Below, piece by piece: positions 23,630 to 35,814 of a stretch of 64,000 nt of DNA. Position 1 is the first letter of the stretch. Each line of letters begins with the position of its first letter. Position numbers and translations under genes: made by a program. The notes under the pieces are model-generated. The model saw only the letters and a program-made list of their open reading frames with translations, was not told where the DNA came from and searched no databases. The DNA comes from Neckera pumila (Eukaryota; Streptophyta; Bryopsida; Hypnales; Neckeraceae). The DNA is taken from positions 2,606,501-2,670,500 of the forward strand of contig OZ018412.1 of assembly GCA_963969595.1 (NCBI GenBank), given 5' to 3'.

Positions 23630-24724
23630 TTAAAGTGAAAAAAATAAATTTTTCAGCACATTGTGGGACTGTATTTTTTGACTTTGAACATTTTTAACTT
23701 AAAATTTTTATACTACAAAGTTTTAAGCTTTAACTTTTTATAGTAGAGAATTGAGTTGACAATCTACAAAAAAAAAAAATCAAAAAAACTTAATTTTCAT
23801 TATTGAAAAAATTGTTAAGTAGAAATAGATACGAGATAGAAGGAAAATCTAAAATACTCATATATTTTAGATGGAATTAAAATGCACTAATCCCAATGGT
23901 CAGATTGTTCTAGCAAGTAACTTAACCATGCAAAAAAAAACTTGAAAAATTTGAAAAATTGCATATAGAAATGAATCCTACAAGTTATTTTTTTCAAGAA
24001 GATGCTCTAACAGCCTGAAAAACAAAAATGTCCATAACTTTCTCATATCAAATCTAAACGAAATGAATCCAAGCTTTTTGGATAGACAAAATATAATCTA
24101 TGAGAAAAAAATACTTTAAATAAATAAAAAAAGTGCAAATTTTTTTTACTGCCCGCCGGCCCCTGTTTTGAGCTTATTTGGTCATAACTTTTGTTCTTAG
24201 GCACCGATTGTGAAAAAAATTATATTCCCATGAAGCTAATCAGTTTTTCTACCTCCCAAAAAATTTTCAAAAGATCAAGAGAAGATTTCAGCCTGTAGGT
24301 ACCAGCTCGAAAACACATTTGTCTCCAAAAGGGACAACGGGCTTTTAGGGGTTAATGGTGACAACTCTAACTCAAAAATGAAACTTACTATTATATTTAC
24401 ATGATCAATATATGTAGTCTTGTGCACAATTTCTTGTCTTCCCAATTAAAAAAATGCTTGTTCACTCTTTCTTAGCTAGAGGTCCCATATAAGATTTTCT
24501 TAACTCCTAGGTGCCTAAGCCTTTCCAAGTGTTTTTTTCTATGAAAATGGAGCATGGACTTATAGTTATTTCCAATGATGCAAATTGTTTTTTTTGTCAA
24601 AATCTAACCATATAGATGTTTAAAAAGTTTGCTTATTAGTATGCACACCAATTTTGAGTGCAAAATTGCATAAGAATGGAGAGATCATTAAAAAAGATGT
24701 ATATTTTCTATTATTAGTATGCTG

Positions 24725-25091
24725 CATTACAAAAAAAATCAGCCCTCTGGAAGGCTACTCCAAATTGACAAACCAAGCTATTTCCAAGCTTGGTCTGACA
24801 ATTTGAAAAAGTCTCACTGTGAGCAATTAGATAAGCTAACTCTTTGCCAAAATAGTCAGATTTTGCATTTTATTTTTTAAAATTTTATTTTTTAAGATTA
24901 TTTTTTTATGTTTTTTTTATTTTTTTAATAAATTTTTAACTTGTAAAACTTGGTTCCTGCATCATCGTCACTGCAATTTCAGCTACACAGGAATAGGAAA
25001 AAATGAATTTTTCAACCTCAAAAAATCAAACTTCAAGGTACTTTGGAGGGCTATAGAATAGCCTTCCAAAGGCCTAAAATCTTCTCTAATG
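24725..25091. mobile_element. Family B element (CATTA...TAATG)
   Basis: It begins CATTACAAAAAAAATCAGCC and ends TTCTCTAATG. The internal inverted block around accaagctatttccaagctt and the tail gccttccaaaggcctaaaat match the copy at 20786. It is 367 bp and non-coding. Confidence 0.7.
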
Positions 25092-28000
25092 CCCTTTCCC
25101 ACAATGTTTGAAAAATTTGCAAATAATAGTTTTTTGGAATTGGAGGTGACATGAACAACTACAAATCATGTTAGCACACTAAAATACACTTTCAAAAAAT
25201 TTAATTTCACATGGAAAGCTATCACACTCATTACACAATCCACCTTGCAATTGTAGAAATGCAAGTTTTTATAAGTAGAAATCGCAAATAACTCCAAATC
25301 AACACTTGCATGTTTAAATTTTCAATGGTGAAAATCATGAAAACACTTTATTCTTTCCATTGGAACCATTTTCAAAGCAAATGGATAAGTACAATTTTTT
25401 AGATTTCAATTTAATTGAAATTGGCAAGCTTTGCTTAAAACCGAGAAATCAAGTAAAATTCATAAGCTTTAATCTTCCTCAATGAGACATATATGCCTTC
25501 AAGGACCTCTCAAAAATCAAATATTTACGTTTTTCAGTGAAAAATAAAACTTTTCAATAGTTAACCTTCAAAACTACCCGTAAAAAACTTTAAAATGGTC
25601 AAAGGAATTTAACTGCCCACCTGAACTGAGCTTAAAATTTTGGACCAACCATATTTGGTTGATTAGGCAATTAAGGATTAAACAACTCAAGCTACTAAAG
25701 ACACTTCAAAATGTACTAAATCTTAAAATTTAAGATTATTTTCTTATATTGTCTATATAGATATGATAAAATATTAAGTAGATATTTTGCTAAATTTAGT
25801 GACATAAAAATCACTAATTCTAGCATAAGTAGTCAGTCAAGTATTAATAGTTTATCTATTAGATCCTATACGTAGATTTTTAAGACGCAATCTTTTATTA
25901 GTACCTTATTTCATAATATTCTTGAACATCAAGGCAAAGGACCCTTTATTTTCCATAAATCATGGCTCCAATCATTATAAAATTCTTGAATGCAAGTCCT
26001 GCCAATGCATTGTAGGCCATTGTAACACAATAATATTTTTGTGATGGTGCTGTCGGAAAAGGACCCCTCTGCCTTTTTATTCAAGAATTCTGTTATAGAA
26101 ACATGTTAGTCCATATGTGGATTGTATAGAAACAAGAAAGTGGAATTGCACTTCTAAGGTAGTAGTACAAAAATGTTCAAGGTTAGTGAGCATCTTCACT
26201 GTTATACAAAATCAAACTTTGAAAACACATTCTATACATGCTTTAAGGGTTGGCTTATCCATACCTTTTATTTAATACCAAAGTTCTATTGTTTCAAGAT
26301 CAGAAGGCCAATCTTGATAGCTAAACATTAAATTCATTATCTTCAAAAACAAAAAATGCACAATGTCTATTGCAATTGATGAAAACATTAATAGTGGGTG
26401 AAAGCAAGAAATAGCTGTTGATTTTATTACATTTGAAGATAGTCCTCTCTGTACTATGAGCTTTTGAAAGAGTATTTTTAAAATAAAATAAAATAAAATA
26501 TATAAAATCAATTTTCCCTCCTTCTCAGAATGATCTTCTTGTTGGACAAAATGTTTCAGTTTAACGTTGAAAATATCATTTTTAAAACCCATTTTGTATT
26601 GTGAGTAGAGTTTGATGTATTCCTATCATCCTAGAAACTTTGAGTTTTGGAGCCCTTTTCAAAGTGCAATTTTAGAATACTTAAAAGTGAAAATTTTGGA
26701 GCATCTTCAAAGAGCACCAGTGGGCACTTAATTATTGAATGTGAGGTTGTAATTTTGTGGGTTGTTAGAATGGGCCCAAGATCTTGTGTGAACCTCTATT
26801 CCACCCCCCATAGCTTCATCTCCTTCAATTGGGCAACACTAAAAAGAGATGCAAAAAATAAGAATGAGCAATGTTGATTGATCCCTTCAATCATTTCATT
26901 TATCTTTTGATTGATAATTGCATTGATGGAAGGGGAACTACTTTTCAAAGTTGTTTTACTGGTCCCAGATAGCAATCCAAAGCTAAATCTGACCAATTCG
27001 CAATGTCATAAAGTGCAACAAGAAGATTATTTTGAACTAAAAAATTAAGGACATTAAGAAGATCATTTAGGGATGGAGGGAGTATAATACTATAAATGTT
27101 GTATACCCAAAAACTTGAACCTAAGAAATTTTATTGTCAATTTATTTCTCAAGATCTTAAGTTAATAGAAATTTTCACAAAAATAGATACTTTGATGTTT
27201 AAATTTGCACGCAAAAGATTTCAAACAATTGGAATTATTGGTATTAGTTTTTTGGCATTTTGGCGGCCAAAGTTTTTGGTGTTCAACAATTTCTAGGTTT
27301 TCTTGTTTTGGAAAACCTATCATGCAAGGCTTAACTGCTTAAGACATAATGTAGGTTTTCAAAACTATTCAAAAATTTAGACAATATGGATGAAAAATTT
27401 CTCCAATATTTCAAATATTTTACTTGTAATATTCCAAACATTCAGACATTCCAAAAGTACTTAATGAATCTGACCTTCACGTAGGGTAACTTACGTTGAT
27501 GCTTTAGCATCAGTTTTGGGGGCATTACTTTTCTTTTGAACATATGCCTTTTAGGCTTGTGTGCTATACCATATACATTAACATTTATGGTAACTGCAAA
27601 GTCAAAACAATTCGATTCCATTCAGACTAGGAGACCCAGTTTTTTTGCACTGGAGTGCGGAATTTTATTTTCTAGCTGTAAAAGTAAATCAGGATGCATA
27701 TTAACTTTTTCTTCGTAAATTGTGAACATTCATCAAAACATTGTACCAATATAGTGAATATCCATTGGAACTAGTAGAAAATGCACTTACAACAAGGCAA
27801 TTGTAAAGAAAATGATGTCCAAAACTACATAGATAGTGTTGCTTCATTGAAAGCAACTCTTTGAGAAAGTAGGATTTATCATCAAATTATTCCTTGAAAT
27901 TTACTTTACTGCTATTTTGCAAAAAGTTGCTCAAAAAAACACTTGAGGGGCACATTAATTGCATCAAGAAAAGAAAGATTAAACTATAGTTTTCAACAAA

Positions 28001-28138
28001 CCAACATAAATGAAGAGTTTCTTCTTTCAAGCAGTTCTTTTGAGGTAGCTACTCTTAGACAGCTTGTATAGAGGGGACGGGTACCTTTCTTGGCCATAGA
28101 AAGGTGTACCTTGGCTATAGAATATATAAAAAGGTACT
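25092..28138. other. Intergenic, AT-rich; possible Stowaway-like end near 27075
   Basis: No gene was supported. At 27074-27088 the string ggatggagggagtataa resembles the inner-to-outer end of a Stowaway-type MITE followed by TA, but no left partner was found. A TAAAA run lies near 26480. Confidence 0.4.
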
Positions 28139-28202
28139 CCTTTCTTGACTATAGCCTTTCTTGACTATAGCCTTTCTTGACTATAGCCTTTCTTGGCTAT
28201 AG
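28139..28202 (+). repeat. 16-bp tandem repeat, four copies
   Basis: Four consecutive copies of cctttcttgactatag; the last copy has one change (ggct for gact). Degenerate half-copies occur upstream at 28084-28120. Confidence 0.85.
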
Positions 28203-28994
28203 AAGTGTACATTTTGAATATATTCTAGTATAAATATCTTGGGCATGTGAACATGTACATGCTTTTGTTTTGGGGCAAATTGAGGCATTTATTGAAAGCA
28301 GATAAGTTCTCTCAAGAGTATACTCCAATAGTACATTTTGACTACAAAAGTTATAATCATGGCCATCTTGGTTGCAATTTTCAAAATATTTTCACTCATC
28401 ATTGGCAATCAAAGTCTACACAAACATTTCTAGATGCTAGAAATTGTATGTGACTCGCTCCTTGTCACGAATCCTATGTCAGGAAATGGCTTAAGGTGAT
28501 TGCAAGAAATACTTGTTGTTTTGGTGTATTTTGTTCAATACTCATGATTTTTTTCTTGAGTACTTTAAAGTTCAAAAAACAATTTTTTTAAAATTCAAAA
28601 AACAATTTTTTTAAAATTCAAAAAATATAGCCAATGTATACACCATTAAGATGAAGATAACAACCAAAGCAAAAGAATAGAAAAATTCTCTAAGTAGGAG
28701 AACTAGGAAAGTGCCAAATCTCAAGAAAATAGATATTTTGATGTTTAATTTGTAGGAAACAAGAAAAAAATTCAAAAGATTCAAATAAAAGTTGTCCATT
28801 GCAACAACTCTATGAGATGGTCATTCACTTAAAGCAAATACTAAAATAACATATTTTTTGTTTTGAAATGCAAGCAGAAAGAAGCTCACTTTGTAGACTT
28901 CTACACAATACAAAATTAATTGTTTTGATGATCCTTTGGACAATAGCTACAAGTCTATTAGAAGACCATCCCCTCTAAATTTCATATCCAAATA

Positions 28995-29236
28995 TAGTAT
29001 CTAACACTACAAGAGAATGGGGTGTTTTAAATGAATTTTTAAATATAATCTTAGACATAAGGTTTTAAGTAATGACCTTTAAGGCAGTTTTCAGCAAAAT
29101 TTTATTGAAAACACATGTATTTCTAGTAAAACTTTGTTGAAAATTGCCTTAAAAGTCATTAAATAAATTCTTATGTCTAGGACTATACTTAAAAACTTAC
29201 TTAAAATACCCCATTCTCTTGTAGTGTTAGATACTA
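28995..29236. mobile_element. Long hairpin MITE with CACTACAAG ends
   Basis: The whole 242-bp segment folds on itself. The left arm (tagtatctaacactacaaga, then gaatggggtgtttt) is matched by the reverse complement of the right arm for about 115 bases with scattered mismatches. The ends contain CACTACAAGA, which resembles CACTA-type termini, but the inverted repeat extends beyond CACTA on both sides, so no direct target duplication can be read. It is non-coding and could yield a long double-stranded RNA. Confidence 0.7.
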
Positions 29237-31166
29237 AATAATACTAAATCCCTCCAAACTAACAAATGTGATATAAAATTTGGGGCTGTTTTTTGACATT
29301 AAATTAGTTTGAAAAATTGCCAAAAAAAATTAGGCAAGGTGTATAATAGTCATTAATACCTTACCTATAAAATTTGAGTCATTTGGAGTCAAAATACAAA
29401 AGTTATGGGCAAATAACAAAATCAACACGCAAATTGTGACGCAATATATATAGCACATATGTTTTTGCAATCACCCCTTACATTAGTTTGCCAATATATT
29501 TCTATATAAAAGTAGAGTGGCAATCCCTAATATTGCTTTGATCCATGTGGAGAAAAAATAAAATTTCACTATCCATATCCCTTCTACTTCTATTTGACTT
29601 GTTTTTGCCTTTCTTGTCCATGTGTGTAAGGTAACCCTAGGTAAATGTGGATTCAAGAGATATTCAATATATGATACTCTCTTTAGATTTGATTTGAGCC
29701 TATTAATTTGCTCCCATATGCCAATAATCTTTATATGTAGCATCCAAAAACTCAAATAGCACTCAACCTTTAAACTTCTGCCATTTTTCCTTAGTCCCTA
29801 ACCTAATATAGGCATCAAGAAGATATAATGGATACAAGGCTAGTTTCATGTGGCATTTGTCCCTATTTTTAATTTGGGCTTTGCTTCTCACTTTGTCATC
29901 CGTATAATAGAAAGTATTTACTAGATTGTCTATCATTGTGATATATAGTTGTAAAATATATTGTCTTTCATCAATGTAGTTTTATCAGGCCTTAAATTTA
30001 ATGTGCATTTGGCCCTTCCTGGACACTTTGCATGTCTTCAAATACTTGAACTTTTTCAAAAATGTCTTTAGGAAGAGTGGAAAAAATCCAAACTATCCCT
30101 ATAGAGGTTGAAATCAAATAGAACACATTCTAGATAGTAGATGTACTTCCAATTTTTAGAGTTCCAAACTCAAAGTTTTCCCTTAATTCTGTGCTTTTGA
30201 CTTCAATGAATGATCAACCTAACATTATCCATTAATGATTTCCACCTAAACTTGGAGGCCTATGTTTATCATGCATTCCTACAATTCTACTAAGTGTCCA
30301 TCCATCAAGTCAATCCACCCACCATCAGAAGAAAAAACAAGAAATCAACAAATGAATCTAGCCTAGGTCATCCCCTTTTGTGAAGTTGTGAGATTTAATT
30401 TTTATTTGATACCTCTCTTATAATTGAAATATCCTTGATGAAAGGAACTCCAAATGGTTGTACAAATTAAAGCATTTCTTTAAGTTATACATTATACATG
30501 TAAATTTTCTTATTCATATTTAGTAAAACATTTAGATTCTAGTCACCCCCAAACAGTGATAGCTCAACAACAAAAGTGGTCTTCACATAAATTTCAACTA
30601 TATCTAAGTAAAGAACTTTCCATAGCCAAATGACGTACCAATCATTCAAAAATTGGAAGGGAAGTCCAAATGCAAGGAATAGCCTCGTCCTCATTTGATA
30701 GAACCAATGGTAGGCAATTCGCTTCAAAAAACAAACTTCAAGGATGTTGATGGATATCACTCACAAATAGGCTTAGAGCAGGGTCTGCGCTCAAGTAGTT
30801 AGAAATGACATGTCAGATGTTTTGCGGAGTGCCCATTAGGGGGCGTGAGTGGAGGGTGGGAGAAATTCTCCACTGTTCCATGCTATAGAGACCCATTGTT
30901 TGTTGTTGCTCCTTTGACCCCATCTTTTGCAACTGTTTCAACTGATTTTGCTTAACTATTTTCAAATCAACTAGTATGACCATGCATTGTCATGATCATG
31001 AATCCTCCAAAATTGATTTGATGCATGGATCCTCCAAAATCCATGATCGTATGTCAATAAAGAGGGCCTTCAATTGTTGAGTGACTGGGCCAATTTTTGA
31101 AAAGCCCACGGTTTAACCCCTAATGTAGGTAAGAACCTGAATGTGATCTACTATATCAAGGTTTCT
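29237..31166. other. Intergenic, no feature seen
   Basis: AT-rich with no supported gene. Short open frames on both strands have neither motif nor composition bias. Confidence 0.4.
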
Positions 31167-31460
31167 TCACTGCATCCTATTTATATGGTCTCTATATGTC
31201 AAATTCCAACCCGCATTACAAGTTAAGTTTTCATTGAGGGAGTAGTGATGAGGCACAAATTTTTCATCAGGAGTCGTTGAGGTTGCATCCAACGTGGCTG
31301 TGCCCTTAGAAGAATTGGTATCACGCAAACATTTCAATCTCAAATAGCCTCTGTCACTAGATTCTCTAGATGTATTGAAATTGAAATTGCAAGGTCCTAA
31401 TCTATATGAATGAAATTCACAAAAGTAGCATGTTCTGGACAGTAGTTTCACTGCCACTAG
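31167..31460 (-). pseudogene. Possible fossil first exon of unknown gene
   Basis: A minus-strand frame reads VAVKLLSRTCYFCEF then a Ser/Thr/Lys-rich stretch (CLRDTNSSKGTATLDATSTT) and LNENLTCNAGW before a stop. The composition resembles a plastid-targeting leader. The position expected for ATG is GTG, consistent with a lost start. A weak GT donor lies after ENLT. There is no recognisable domain; it may be chance. Confidence 0.22.
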
Positions 31461-31634
31461 TCAGCATGAATATGTTTGTGACTCTGGAGAAGAAGCGAAC
31501 AGCTTCGCAGCATCTGAAGAAATCCAGGTATCAGTAAAGTCCTAGATGCAACGGCCGGGGTGAACCGACCCCTTGCTCATCCCCAACGGAAAAAGCTGAA
31601 ATTCTTTATTTGTCACATATGACTTGAAGCAAGT

Positions 31635-31690
31635 CATTAGGAAAAATTTCAGCCCTCTAGAAGGCCATTAAGAAATTGTCAGAATGTTGG
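31635..31690 (+). mobile_element. Family B left-end fragment
   Basis: CATTAGGAAAAATTTCAGCC followed by ctctagaaggcc matches the left terminus of family B elements. No right end was found nearby. Confidence 0.5.
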
Positions 31691-32137
31691 ACATCTACAA
31701 TACTAATGGATAAGGTAACAAGCATTTTTATTGGCCAAAGACCAGGTTTTGTCCACTAGAGCATTCACACCAGATGGACGATAGTTTGAAATTAATGTCA
31801 TCACCCACTCCCGCCAAAACTCAATTGTAGTAGACAAGTTTGGGGGATCAAGTTGAGAGGTGATCCTAATTTTGTTTGGTGGAGAAAATGAGTTTGTTCA
31901 AGATGAAAGGAGTTTACGAAGGAGCTTCCATGGAACAATCATGGCAACTACAAAGGAGCTTTCACAAATATAATTTCACCAAATATCTAATTTACGTCCA
32001 ATTTTTCATGACAAAATCCATGATATGACAATTTCCCTGCACACCAAGGTGAACAAGGTAGTAAACTAAAAATTTTATCCACTACCACTAGACGTCTTGA
32101 TTTGAACTGGGCCTTCCTCGTATTATGCTATCACATA

Positions 32138-32224
32138 CTACCTTTGTTTCTGAATAATACCCATGCTTCCTTTGTGATTTACAGAGGAAACACCAGTATT
32201 ATTCATATGCATATGCAGAGGGAG
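32138..32224. mobile_element. Short Stowaway-like MITE relic
   Basis: The left end CTACCTTTGTTTCTGAATAA and the right end, the complement of CTCCCTCTGCATATGCATAT, share the ctccct-type start. Inner pairing aataatac/gtattatt is clear. TA flanks both sides. It is 87 bp, about 400 bp upstream of the decarboxylase gene. Confidence 0.5.
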
Positions 32225-32632
32225 TATATCTGAAACTTGCGAAGGCCTCGCCAAAGCAATCTGCACCCTAATCACAGAGACGTCGATTCCCCAACCCTGG
32301 CCTAAGCCCTAAACCCAGATGAGCTCCGTCAAAGGAAACTCAACATTGCTCCGAGGAGAAAACCTAATATCATTTGGTCAATCGGATTTCATCAAATTTC
32401 CACTATTCTCGCTTTCTTTATGAACCAACTCCCAATTTGGAGTCAGAAGGTCCAAGCCAGAAATTGACAGGAGTGGAGCGCGTGTGAATTTACTGGAGAT
32501 TCCGCAGTGGTCTCTCACAGGAATCAACGTGCAGTTGGCTTGCAGATGCTCCAGATTGTAGTTCGGATTTGAATCACTGGACGCACTCAACCTTCATGTT
32601 GAAGTAATCTCCAGCTCTGCAGGGGAGGCACC

Positions 32633-34390
32633 ATGCTTCTCGGCAGCGCAATTGGTAGATTAGGGTTTCACGTGCACGACAAGCGAAGATTGAATTTCTC
32701 TGCGCAGCATTGCTTAATTGGAGCTCACGTCACTCCGCTAGACATTAGAAGAGGGAGACAGAGAACATTGAGACCTAGTGTATCGACATTGGCATGCCAT
32801 GTCTCCACAGTGCCGGGAGAAGAAGTGTTTGAAAGCAAGCCAGGCGCAAGTGGGTATGGAAACGTGAGAGAATTAGAGGGGAGAGCAGATGATGTCCCCT
32901 TGTTGAACGCGCTGCGAGAATGCGCGGAAATGGACGCCGCAGCTTTTCATTTTCCGGGACACAGACGAGGAGCAGGCGCACCACCAACCATGGCAGCCCT
33001 AATCGGAAACAGAGCATTTGCAAGCGATTTGCCTGAACTTCCTGAGCTTGACAACCTCCACGCAGCCGAGGGGGTAATTGAGGAAGCCCAGAGCAAAGCG
33101 GCTCGATTGTTTGGTGCGGAACAGACGTGGTTCCTCGTGAACGGTTCCACTTGCGGCATCCAGGCGGCAGTGATGGCCACTTGCGAACCAGGCGCCTACC
33201 TCATTCTTCCTCGCAACGTCCACATGTCTGCTGTGTCGGCGATGGTGCTCTCTGGAGCCCTTCCAAAATACCTAAACCCTAAAATGGACTCGGCATTTGG
33301 TGTGGCGCATGACGTTCAGGCCTTGCAAGTGGAGGTTGCCATTCAGGAAGTGCAAAGAGCAGGGAACAGAGTGGGAGCCGTGCTGGTCGTGTCCCCGACC
33401 TATTTCGGAGTGTGCAGCCACATTAGCGCCCTCGCACACATCTGCCACTCTCACAATGTCCCGCTCCTCGTCGACGAGGCACATGGCGCGCATTTCAGGT
33501 TTCACCACAAGCTGCCACAGACAGCGGTGGAGCAAGGCGCGGACATCGCAGTGCAGTCCACACACAAGGTATTGAGCTCTCTCACGCAATCTGCAATGCT
33601 GCACACGCAAGGGTCGAGAATGGACAGGGACAGACTCGCCCAATGCCTGCAGATGCTGCAAAGCTCCAGCCCTAGCTACCTTCTCCTGGCGTCCCTCGAT
33701 GCATCCCGAGCTTACATGGAACACAATTGCCAATTCGACTCTGAAACAGGACGTTTACTATCCTCAGATCAAAATCTGGATGCCGCCCTCTCTCTCGCTT
33801 TCATGGTTCGCCAAGCACTACAGGAACTACCGGGTCTTTCAATCCTAGACATGCCTGGAATCGACCCTCTTCGCATTACAGTTGGATTATGGAAATTAGG
33901 GTTGACAGGTTTCGAAGCGGACGACATTCTTCGTTTGGAACACGGCGTCATCGCCGAGCTTCCTTTGTTGCGCTCCATCACATTCGCCATCAGCGCTGGG
34001 AGCAGTCACCGAGATGCCATGCGTTTGATCCATTCCTTTGCTGCTCTTTCTGCAAGGTACGCCCATCCCGAAGCAGCTGACGTTCTCGTTGCTTGCGAAT
34101 TTGATGCAATGGAGAAGCTTGCTGAGTTTGTGTGGGAGAATTCGGTCATGGCGTTGGGCCCGAGGGATGCATTCTATTCGAAGTCGGAGAAGGTGATGGC
34201 TGGGGATGCAGTGGGGCGTGTAAGCGCGGAGCTCGTGTGCCCCTACCCGCCTGGGATTCCTGTGTTGACTCCCGGAGAGATCATCACGCAAGAAGCTGTG
34301 GATTGTATCACCGCCGTGCTTGCGGAAGGTGGTGTTATCAGTGGCGCTGCGGATGACTCCTTTCAATTTGCTAGGGTGGTCGTTTCATGA
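32633..34390 (+). CDS. Orn/Lys/Arg decarboxylase, fold-type I, likely plastid-targeted
   Basis: A single-exon frame of 585 residues begins at the ATG at 32633. Residues 1 to about 60 are basic and hydroxylated with few acids, as in a plastid transit peptide. The major domain follows with AAFHFPGHRRG at 103-113, the cofactor-domain turn NGSTCGIQAA at 170-179, DEAHGAH at 281-287 and STHKVLSSLTQSAM at 309-322. K312 is the expected Schiff-base lysine for pyridoxal phosphate. The C-terminal domain is about 480-580 (GRVSAELVCPYPPGIPVLTP). This family decarboxylates ornithine, lysine or arginine to putrescine, cadaverine or agmatine; substrate cannot be read from sequence. It is unrelated to the classical plant ADC/ODC (fold type III). 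The coding sequence is clearly GC-richer than its surroundings. The lack of introns is notable. A GTATAT string at 32224 is a possible promoter element. Confidence 0.92.
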   Translation: MLLGSAIGRLGFHVHDKRRLNFSAQHCLIGAHVTPLDIRRGRQRTLRPSVSTLACHVSTVPGEEVFESKPGASGYGNVRELEGRADDVPLLNALRECAEMDAAAFHFPGHRRGAGAPPTMAALIGNRAFASDLPELPELDNLHAAEGVIEEAQSKAARLFGAEQTWFLVNGSTCGIQAAVMATCEPGAYLILPRNVHMSAVSAMVLSGALPKYLNPKMDSAFGVAHDVQALQVEVAIQEVQRAGNRVGAVLVVSPTYFGVCSHISALAHICHSHNVPLLVDEAHGAHFRFHHKLPQTAVEQGADIAVQSTHKVLSSLTQSAMLHTQGSRMDRDRLAQCLQMLQSSSPSYLLLASLDASRAYMEHNCQFDSETGRLLSSDQNLDAALSLAFMVRQALQELPGLSILDMPGIDPLRITVGLWKLGLTGFEADDILRLEHGVIAELPLLRSITFAISAGSSHRDAMRLIHSFAALSARYAHPEAADVLVACEFDAMEKLAEFVWENSVMALGPRDAFYSKSEKVMAGDAVGRVSAELVCPYPPGIPVLTPGEIITQEAVDCITAVLAEGGVISGAADDSFQFARVVVS

Positions 34391-34810
34391 GGTTTCAAAG
34401 CTTTGAGGAAAGCATTTGGAATCGATTGGACGCATCCAGATCTGTCTGCTGATGAGAATGAAAGATGTACAGTACAACACCCAAAGTACTGACATGTTGT
34501 CAGTGGCGCTGCTGATGAGTCGTTTCAATTTGCTAAGAGTGGTTATTTCATGAAGTTTCAATCCTCTGAGGCAACCATTTTGAACTGCTTGGAGGCAAGC
34601 AGCTCTCCCTGCTGATGAGAATGAATCTTCTCCGACTTTGTGACCATCAAAGTCTGCATCCTGCACAAATATTAGAAGAGACCTTTGCAATTTTGTCCCT
34701 GGATTCCATTTAGTTCCCAAATAGGTCACCACCCACGAGTCAAAAAAGTCATACTTATCACAGAAGAAGAGATTATCACAAGGGAAGGAATGGATTGTAT
34801 CATAAAATCT
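34334..34810 (+). repeat. Duplicated tail fragments of the decarboxylase gene
   Basis: The segment 34334-34469, covering the last codons (ISGAADDSFQFA), the stop and about 80 bases beyond, recurs at 34496-34628 with point changes. It shares gtcagtggcgctgc and gctgatgagaatgaa. A further piece at 34762-34800 (gagattatcacaagg then atggattgtatca) matches the coding segment at 34277-34312 (EIITQEAVDCI). These copies lie out of order and are not open, so they are remnants of local duplication rather than a second gene. Confidence 0.7.
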
Positions 34811-34829
34811 TTGGCTACTTGTTATGTTC

Positions 34830-35498
34830 TTGGGATTTAAGGTTTAGGGTAAACACTCTATGTGTAGTTCTCATTACTAAATTTTACTGATTCTTATTAG
34901 TATTTCCTAGGGGACTCCAATGTACCAATGCATCCCTTATTTTAACACTACGGAGACAGAAAAGTAAAGCCAACGAGTCTAGAGGTGTCTGGACCTAATG
35001 GTGGGCTTCCATGATGTTTACACTTTCTTGTGAGTAGGGAGAAAACTGCATTTTAGGAGCAGCTTTGTCTTGTTGTCAAACTAAGATCAACCCAAAAGTT
35101 CAAGTCCAATGCAAAAATTAGTTTTCGAGACACTTATCCTCCACTTTTCATGGGCATCTCCTTATAATTTTATTGGCAGACTATTTAGATTTTTCTCTTG
35201 CAAATATTGCACACATCCATGTAGAGTTTTGAAAACATTTTTGTGTTTTTTGCAAAGTATACAAATTTGGCACATTAGAAGTTCGTCCTAATCTCCTGAC
35301 TTTTGAAAGACATGTCCTTTTCATCTCTTTGAATTTTGTTTCATCTATACAGAAAGTATGAATATCTAAATCCAAAACCAAGTTGGCGTTGCATTTGTAC
35401 ATTTAGAAATAATATGACATTTTATTTTAAGTAGAGAAAATTGAAATGTTCATATATGTATGAATGATTTGCTACATATTGTAATTTTAAAATCATGC
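34830..35498. other. Intergenic, no feature seen
   Basis: No gene or terminal repeat was recognised between the duplicated decarboxylase tail and the family A element starting at 35503. Confidence 0.4.
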
Positions 35499-35814
35499 TT
35501 AACTCCTAAAGTTCTATACCTATGTTTTCATCGTAAACGTTCCAAAATTGCCATTTTTAGTAAATGTACCAAATTTTGGAAGAAGAAAAATATTTTTGGA
35601 CACATGTAACTGTAGGATCTTGTAGTATGCTGATTTGAGAACATATAGAATTTTTTTTAGAAATTTCTACTATGTGGATTGCAAGATATGAGCTTTCAAA
35701 TTCACAAAAATCTGTTTTTTGGCCTTGCAAAAATAGGGCAACTGTACTTCACAAACTCACATTTATATGAAAAAATGTCCAAAATGGTGTTGCTTCTTTG
35801 GATTCATTTTTTAA

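Larger units (their letters stand above)
21598..24351 (-). mobile_element. Family A element R1: outermost of a three-level nest
   Basis: The parts at 21598-21791 and 23634-24351 form one 912-bp element once the inserted DNA is removed. TTAA flanks both ends (21594-21597 and 24352-24355). The break lies at gatatctacgtTTAA on the left and TTAAagtgaaaaaaat on the right. The uninterrupted copy near 36000 reads gatatctgcgtttaaagtag. So the inserted element used the internal TTTAAA as its target. It is non-coding. Confidence 0.88.

Noticed and set aside
21598..24351. Reading the nest as a tandem or inverted array of the repeat
   Set aside because: The terminal parts of each copy are at the ends only; the split halves align to one element each, which fits nested insertion, not tandem duplication.
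33272..34366. Long minus-strand frames within the decarboxylase gene
   Set aside because: Antisense shadows caused by the GC-rich third positions of the sense frame.
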